Program-made: the position numbers and the translations under genes | Part shown: one piece after another, positions 56,901 to 64,000 of the stretch | Layout of the letters: every line of letters begins with the position of its first letter | How positions within the stretch are numbered: position 1 is the stretch's first letter | Assembly (NCBI RefSeq): GCF_001649575.2 | Contig: NC_051446.1 | Coordinates: 20,619,433-20,683,432 of the forward strand | Source: Kryptolebias marmoratus | Lineage: Eukaryota; Chordata; Actinopteri; Cyprinodontiformes; Rivulidae | Direction: 5' to 3' | Length of the DNA: 64,000 nucleotides | Notes under the pieces: generated by a model | What the model was told of the DNA's origin: nothing | The model's database searches: none | Seen by the model: the letters and a program-made list of their open reading frames with translations, nothing else

Positions 56901-59900
56901 GGATCTCTTAACCCTGTTTTTATAGCCGGGACTAATTGGACCTTTCAGAACATGCAGCAGAGATTAAGACAACAATCAATCTGATAAATTTGAATTTCTC
57001 CCTTTTTTTCCCCAACTTAAACTGACCTTAAAGCATAAAAAACAAACACATTAGACTTAAACTTCTTAATGAATATGTGTCAATAATTTTTAATAGTTCA
57101 TGTTTAAAAACAATGAATTACTTGGACTCATTTGCATCGTGTTAGTGTTAACTTCAGTCAAAATAACATAAAACACTATAGTTTTAGCTCTGTTAATGAA
57201 CATGTCTGACTTTATTAATCATGAAGCGAACATGTTTTCGCACTAAAGCCCACATGACGAGCAGGAAAACCACCAAAACAGTTTTAAAACGCTGCATCCC
57301 AGGCAATTGTTTGACTCATCTTGCCATCATTCTGAAACCACAAAGCTAAGCCATAGCTGTGTCGCCACTTGACTTGTGGCTCAAAGTGGAGTCAAGGTTT
57401 TTGTACAGCAAGTCCTTTTTTTTTGTCAGATCAGGGAGTTTGCCTCAAAGCAGCAGATGTGAAGACTCCAACAACTTCCTGCTTAAATAAACGAATAGGA
57501 TGTGTACTTTGTGAGTGGATTCAACTGTTAATTGTGTATTGTGGAGGTTGCATGTTTGATAAGGCGTACATTTGTTCGAGCTAATATCCTCAATGTGATG
57601 CAATGTTTTAACAACATTTAATCATAGACTCTGCCAGGTGAGGTCATGTCAGATGTTCAGTCTTACACAAGTCTAGATGGTTAGAATTAGGACTTAAAGC
57701 AGGTTTAAAGTAGTTATTAAGGAATTAGTGGGCGTAGTCAAGAGGAATTCACAGACCAAACTTGTTGAATACAGTTTTTGTAGAAAGACAATCTGAATCT
57801 ACTCCCTGATCTGTTTTAAGCATATGCTCTGCTTAAAAGTGGCTACAGTCTCGTAAAAATGATCTACTGATAACAGAAGTTGTGTTTTCTCATTCCCAGT
57901 TCTCTGTAGTGTCCTCTTCCTTCCAGTCTGGTCTTTACTCATGTCGGAGCCTGGGCCATCGTGGCCTCACTTTAACACTTCATTTTTGTTTACAGAGGGG
58001 TCAGAAATGGAAATGCTTGCGACATGGTTGCGCAAGCATGCATCTTGACTCAGAAGCGTCTGCAAAAGACGGTTTTTAGGAACAAGCTGAATTTGGATGG
58101 TACCTACTTCTTCATATGGCTGTTTAGAAGATAAAATTAAACACCAAGTTTGAAATTAAACCATGCCTGGAAGTGGCTAGGCGTGTAGTTGTAATTGTTA
58201 TTAAAAGCATAAATTATGCATGGACGTACAAACTTGAGTGTTTTCTGAAAGTCCGAGGGTGCTCCAAGACAGCATATTCATGATCTCATCCAACAAAACT
58301 GCTGGAGTGAGCCCTGTTCTCTCTCTCAATAAGTGTTTTGGTAACCGTGTCTCTGCCGTTTCGTCATCTGTTGAAATCACTGTCATTAGAGACTGATTGC
58401 ACGTAAACAGAGTGTTCACCAACTTCAATCTAAGAGACATAAAATAAAATAGGACTAACTTCAAGGTTAAATTTGTCTTTGATATTTGATTAAAGCTGTG
58501 AGGAAAAGTGCAGTACCACATTTACAGCTCTGATGCAAACACATTACAGTCTTTGATTTGTACTATAATAAAAAAGTAGTTTTGCAAATGGAGCCAGCCA
58601 TCATTTACACCAAATCTGTTCATCTATAACACCTGCAACAACATCTCAAACAGTCTCCTGAGTCCCTAATGTGCCATTTATAGTAATAATAGAATGAATA
58701 GTCAAACGTGAAGCCACCTGACTAAAAACATCTGGCTGTGCACCCTCAAAGAACACTTTAAACTCCACAATGGCACCGACACAAGATTTCGGAGTTGTAA
58801 GATCCATGTTAGACAGTAAAACCATAAAAGGTCAGCAGCTATAAGTCAGTGCTCTAATGTGGCAGCGTTAACATACACACTGTCTGTGTTAGACTTATAC
58901 TGCACTCGATGAAGATTTCTTTTCCCGTGCAGTGAGAAAAGCTGAGATAAAAGTTTAGGGGAACCTAATATTTTAAGTCCAACTTAAACAAGTCAAGACA
59001 ATTAAAATAGGAGTTCACATAGTAGTTCAATTTCCCTCAGCAAACAAAAAGGTTTTCACAGTAATTGATTCATTTCCCTTTAAAAACAATAAATCTTACT
59101 AGAGAATAATTTGTTAAATTAACCTTGCTTCATAATTGTGGTTATAAAATGAATGCGTGTAAGAAATATTTCCCCCAAAATCCTTTTAATAGTACGGTTC
59201 ATTCTTCCTTCATTTAACTGAATTATACCGTTTAAGCCACTATCTCACTGGGCTGTGAAAGCTGGAGACCAGTTGGGAACTTAAAACTGTGGGGAAAAAG
59301 GTGAATTTTCAGTAGTAGTCTAGCTGAACTTCTAACCAAATGACAAGCAAAAGCAATGTGGCCAAGTTTTGTGCTGCCAATATTTGAAAATGACAGCTTA
59401 TTTTTATGTACGCAGTGTTATTGCCTACACTGTACTTGCCTTGGCCCACTTTGCTCTCACCTTGGCAGCCAGCCCCATGCTTATGATTTAATCTACTGGG
59501 GTACACTTTAGAAAAAAAGATTAGCGCATTTGCCTAAAAACAAGTAGGGTAGGTTGTGTTTCCTCTGCAATAAACATTCGCTTCAGTACACCTGAACTGA
59601 AAGTCTACTGCTTCTAAGTATTTATGCACCAATTGTAGAAGTTGGAGAAAATGTAGGCTGTTATTAATGTGGTGCTGGTGCACCTGCAGAGATCCCAGGG
59701 CAGACCTGTTATTGCTCAAGTGGCTGCAGTAAAATCCCATTACTCTTATTAATTTTTCCACTTCTCCACTGAGGTTGGGTAGAGAGCATCAAGTGCTCGT
59801 CCCATGCCAGCACGACCCACTCCAGGTGATGGTGAAACTCTGCACCACAGCTGAGTATATGAGTCCCGGGAGGGTTTTTTTTTTCCCCCACAAACACCAT

Positions 59901-62400
59901 GACGCACATTTTATTTTGCAATTACTGCCAGTGTCGTCAAGTTACAAAAACATGCAAGTTTTCATACAGCAGCAACAAAAAAACAACAACCCACAATTTA
60001 CAAAAAAATAAAAAATACAGCTCCCCCAGATGGATTTAAGATGGCTGCAACAACTCTGCAACTATTTTGAGAGAAAATTTGCCTTGCAAGCATTTTCAAC
60101 ATCCTCAAAAATCAAGTGACAAGACAGCAAGCCTTTGGGACTCATGAGAAAACTGAAAACCCCCATACAAGCTTTCTGAGACAATTTGGAGACTCCAGAA
60201 CAGTCACAACCCAAAGAGAGACTAGTTTTTAGTATCATAAAATTTAAAGAAAGATCATTGAAATAGATGACTAAACTTAATCCATACCATCTAAACAGTA
60301 ATAATTTAAAAGCTCTTTATTGGGGTGTCTAAAGAAGGTTTCGCCATTTTACACATTTATTGTCTGAGACGTTCATTAAGTGTTACAAATGCTACAGCCA
60401 GCAGGCTTGACGTATTCTTTCACAACATAATAGTTTCCACCATGTCACTCACTGTATTCTTTTGTTTATCCAAACTCAACTCTATTAATAGGTCTTTCAG
60501 GCACAATGCAACAATGGTACCACTACACTGGGAACAGCATTATTTCCAATTGATTGTGCTGCATATAAAAGTCTGATGGTCCAACAAGAAACGCGAGCTG
60601 CTGTGCTGCTCAGGAAGTCAAGTTCAACCTGAAAAAACTAAAGAGAAACAGCAGCTTGGCCAAAGAGCCATCTAATCAGACGCCAACATTTTAAATGTGA
60701 TTTCCTGAATTAAAAAGGACATTAAGAACTACTCTGTTAGGGAATAGAGCTGCATGAAATATGAAAAATGTATCTTTGTCACAATATCAATGCACTCATG
60801 GAGCCTTGTTGCCTTAAATGTCCACAGCAGATTCAGATGAAAGAGATGCTGAAACACATCAGAAGTCTAGCATCAGTGCAATCGTTAATGGGCCTGACAA
60901 ATGAGCTTGTCGATGGTTGAACTGCAGTTAAGGGAAGTTCATGTACTATTTGAAATAGAAAAATGAAAGCCAAATAATCTGTTTGGAATGTGCTTGCCTT
61001 AGTTTTCAAACCCTTTCCTACATGTTGCTGAACACCACTATGAATTAAAAAAGGCAGAATCTGCAGAGCAAAGAGGTGGCCGTAACTGTGGCTTACTGCC
61101 ATTACAATTTATTTGTTTCTGTTTCCAAAACAAATGCCACAGTCATTTGTTCTGAACCTTACAAAATATCAACACGGTGGAAAAAGGAATCTCACTTTTT
61201 TTTTTTGTTTAAAAGAGTAAAACTATACATTTAAAAACCCCATTTGAACTTTATTTTACAAGAGGAACCCCCAAACTTTATAATGATGTGACACAGACTT
61301 TCCGATCCGGACAGCTAGAGGGTTAGGGTGGCGGTCAGACAGCGGGAGGCGGTCAGATGGCGAGTGCTGGTCAGAGGGCGGGAGGCGGCCAGTGCCAGTT
61401 AGGCGGTGGTTCTTCTGTTAAAGTTTGTTTTTCAGGTGGTCCTCTTTAGAACGTCAACTCCACAGTCAGTCTCCAGACTTTGGGTTGTAATTTTCACCAG
61501 GAGATAAACTAACCACATCTATCAAACCTTGTCCTTTGGGTAGCTGAAGAATCAGTCAGCTATTGGAGTTTTGGGTCAGTTTACACAATTAATTACAACA
61601 AACTGAACCATTTCACCTCCACACTATCTGTATTTACTCTTTACTGCCTTGTTCGCATTCCTGTGCTTGGCATTCGATACGTCACACTTCCGAGGGATCA
61701 TGGAAAATCCTGAAGAGACCCTAGTAACTTTTTCAGTCTTTGATTATTAATTTTAAATTTGTGTACTTTTTTTAAAACATTTTTAAAAGATAAGACATTC
61801 TGAAAACAAGCACCTTTTATGACTTTCTTTTACATACATACATCTGTTTCAAGACAGAAACTTGGAGACAGGGAAAGTTGAAAAACAGAAATTGATCATA
61901 GTGCTCTTTTGTATGTTAAGATTTGTGATTACTTAATTCAAATGTGCAGTAAGAGAGGCAAATAAATAAATAACAGGACCACCTGTGAATGAATCAGCAC
62001 ATCTGCAGGCAAGTCATGTTTCAGGTCTGTACAAACACGCATTAATTCCTCTGACAAATACACAGAACCATGCACGAGGAAGAAGAGAAGCAGGGGATCC
62101 CAATCAGTCACCGAGATGACATCACAGCCTGCCAGTAATAAAGTACAACCAAACAAGGGAGTCCCCGCATTCCCCTTCCGTCCGAAACGTTCTGCTGAAA
62201 GAACAGAGAGAAGTGCTGAAGCATGTGGCTCTCATTAGTTCACAGAGGGAGTTCGTTTTATGGGGTTCACGTGCACACGGGAGTGCGCTCACACATGCAC
62301 AAGCACACTTTAGCTGTGTCTCCACAGTGACCGGTTTTAGTGCCTCGGCTAGGGGAGGAAATGCTGAACTCGGAGCTTCGGAGCTGCTCCAACAGAGGGG
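53957..62400 (+). other. Presumed first intron or upstream region of entpd1
   Basis: Mostly A/T-rich sequence with no recognised exon on either strand. It contains an 18-bp minisatellite at 61333-61404. Whether this is intron or intergenic DNA depends on whether the candidate exon at 53939 is used. Confidence 0.4.
61333..61404 (+). repeat. 18-bp minisatellite, four units
   Basis: Four consecutive 18-base units: GGTCAGACAGCGGGAGGC, GGTCAGATGGCGAGTGCT, GGTCAGAGGGCGGGAGGC and GGCCAGTGCCAGTTAGGC. It is much richer in G than the surrounding DNA. A weaker unit may precede it. Confidence 0.85.
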
Positions 62401-62584
62401 CACACACAGCTCTATTCTAATCCTCTGTCCGGCCAGACGGAAAGCCTCTCATCTTTCATTCAGTCATTTTCCTATGTCCTTTCTCTCCTCTCCTGCTCAA
62501 ATATTCCTCCCCTCCTTTCACCTCCACCTTCTTTTTCTCCATTTTCCCCTCCCTCGCCGTCGCTCCTTCACCTCACTCCCATTC

Positions 62585-62619
62585 AATATCCGTGCCAAAC
62601 TCACTGACAGACAGCGGAG
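62585..62619 (+). other. entpd1: Candidate non-coding first exon of entpd1 (3' end)
   Basis: ACAGACAGCGGAG is followed by a near-perfect donor GTAAGTGC at 62620. A strongly pyrimidine-rich tract (about 62450-62580) precedes it and may be promoter or UTR. The exon's 5' end is unknown. Spliced to 63598 it would place the ATG at 63600 as the first start codon, giving the shorter N-terminus. Confidence 0.35.
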
Positions 62620-63599
62620 GTAAGTGCTTGCTTTTGGTTTGCCACTGGCTTGAATGTACTTTAGGTTTTAAGAGTTTTTGTGTTCTCCCCACAAAGCTGT
62701 GTGCGGTCAGGAAAGGCTGGTCCTCATCAAATAGGTGTTGTACTGTAAAGTTAGGACAGTTTCAGCAGTGTGCTGGTGTACTTTGACAGCTGTTGTACGC
62801 ATGGTAAACAATGAAATATGTTTTTTCTCCGAGCCTGCAAGATGTTTAGAATTCAAAACTGCTATCTTGTTCATCAAATGAAACTGACTGAATGCAAGCA
62901 GGCTGTTCCCTTTAAAAACTGAACATGTGACGAAATATTTTCTGCGATAGCATCTGTGTGCTTTAGTGTTTCAGGTCCCAATAGTAAACAGTGGAAACTG
63001 ACTTCCAGGGAAAAGGGAAGTTGTGTTGTAGAGACAGCAACCAAATACATTCAGGATTAAAATAATACCTCTAGCATGTTGTTTAGAACATTAATTGTTT
63101 TTGTTCCCCCACAGACAAAGTCTACAGCCATTGTCTCGATAGGGCAACGCTTCTTCAATACATGCAACGTTTCTTTGATTGTAGCCCAACTGTGGTCAAA
63201 TTTTGTACAAACAGTTCAGGTCTTTTATCTCTGTCCAAAGTGGAAACGATGTTGATCTTTCAGCACAAGGCGAACACTTTAGTGGTGTATCCTTTCAAAC
63301 GTAACCATGTCTAAAAGTACCAAATCTCCCCATAGAATTAATAAAGAGCCTGGCAGGAGATCAGACACCAAATCAGACAGCCATCTGCAGTCCTTAGTTA
63401 CAAAACAAAACAATTAAGCACACCAAGCAACCTCCAACAGACTCCCACATGTTGTGACATAACTCACATCTGGATGTAAGGCTGGCTAACACCCCACTTC
63501 CACCCTGTTCTACTTTCACTGTGTCTCCCACCCCATCTTCCCCTTTCTATCCCGGCCTCTCCTTCCTGTCTGTCTGTGTTTCCACCCCCGCACTCAGAG

Positions 63600-63722
63600 A
63601 TGAAAGAGAAGAACCCCTGGCACACGCCTGTGACCATCATCACTGTGATTGGTGTCATAGCAATTGTTGCCTTGGTGACGGTTGCAGTTTTGCAGAACAG
63701 GCCTGTCCTCCAAAAGTACAAG
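63600..63722 (+). CDS. entpd1: N-terminal membrane-anchor exon of a CD39-family ecto-apyrase, partial gene
   Basis: Acceptor CCCCGCACTCAG ends at 63597 and the donor GTATGC follows 63722. The exon encodes 41 residues: MKEKNPWHTP in the cytoplasm, then a hydrophobic helix (VTIITVIGVIAIVALVTVAV) and LQNRPVLQKYK outside. The helix plus LQNR...KYK pattern matches the start of human ENTPD1 ([20 protein letters not shown]), where the next exon begins YGIVLDAGSSHT. CD39 hydrolyses extracellular ATP and ADP and is anchored by helices at both ends. The rest lies beyond the window. ENTPD3 is the main alternative; PTPRE and ENTPD1 both lie on human 10q, which favours entpd1. Confidence 0.65.
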
Positions 63723-64000
63723 GTATGCTAGAGGAAATTCCTGAACTATTGAAGCCTTACTCCCCGTGTGGGAACAGACATTAGGAACACAGTGAAATCC
63801 TGGTCTTAAAACAACATGTCAAATGCTCTGCAATTAATATGACCTCAACTTGTCAGCTTGTTCTATTGACTTTAAAGAAATGCCAGTAAATGCAGGCAAT
63901 GGAAGCGGATATGATACTAAATGTCCTCTTTATTCTTGGTTGCAAATGTAAGAGCTCGAGTTTCATAGCTAGCTGATAGCATTGACTGGGGTGTAATTTT

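Noticed and set aside
62213..62623. A 136-codon + strand open frame before the candidate entpd1 exon
   Set aside because: It is created by a pyrimidine-rich tract lacking stops and does not continue into the 63600 frame as a sensible protein; better read as promoter or UTR.
1..64000. CRISPR arrays, tRNA or rRNA genes, bacterial operons
   Set aside because: No spacer-repeat arrays, no cloverleaf with an RGTTCRANYCY-type arm that I could find by eye, and no polycistronic organisation; the window is vertebrate nuclear DNA.

Overview
The window is vertebrate nuclear DNA from a teleost fish. It shows split genes with GT-AG introns, long A/T-rich non-coding tracts, many CA/TG microsatellites, and fossils of hAT, Tc1/mariner and L2-like elements of the kinds common in fish. 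A dispersed repeat family that I associate with spiny-rayed fishes, possibly killifish or livebearers, is also present; that narrower placement is an impression, not a demonstration. I saw no tRNA, rRNA, CRISPR or bacterial-type gene.

The only complete gene is ptpre, the receptor-type tyrosine phosphatase epsilon, on the + strand. I traced 19 coding exons from the ATG at 33296 to the stop at 44764. They join without a frame break into 678 codons plus stop. The protein has a very short ectodomain, one membrane segment, a basic juxtamembrane stretch, an active PTP domain D1, a pseudo-active domain D2, and a C-terminal SDYANFK tail. A probable 5' UTR exon lies at 19281-19528. A possible in-frame 45-nt cassette exon lies at 37272-37316. 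The 3' UTR probably runs to about 46.3 kb.

The right edge holds the start of a second + strand gene, most likely entpd1 (CD39 ecto-apyrase): a 41-codon membrane-anchor exon at 63600-63722. Two candidate upstream first exons exist. One ends at 53954 and would add five codons plus a junction codon in frame. The other is a non-coding one ending at 62619. The rest of the gene lies beyond the window.

Layout: 1-19280 is non-coding and repeat-bearing. 19281-33290 is the probable 5' UTR exon and the long intron of ptpre. 33291 to about 46.3 kb is the ptpre coding region and 3' UTR. About 46.3-53.6 kb is A/T-rich intergenic DNA with an L2-like LINE fragment. About 53.6-64.0 kb is the entpd1 promoter region, first intron and first coding exon. 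If the assignments are right, the two genes encode plasma-membrane enzymes: PTPRE dephosphorylates tyrosines inside the cell, and CD39 hydrolyses extracellular ATP/ADP. No shared pathway is implied by their adjacency.
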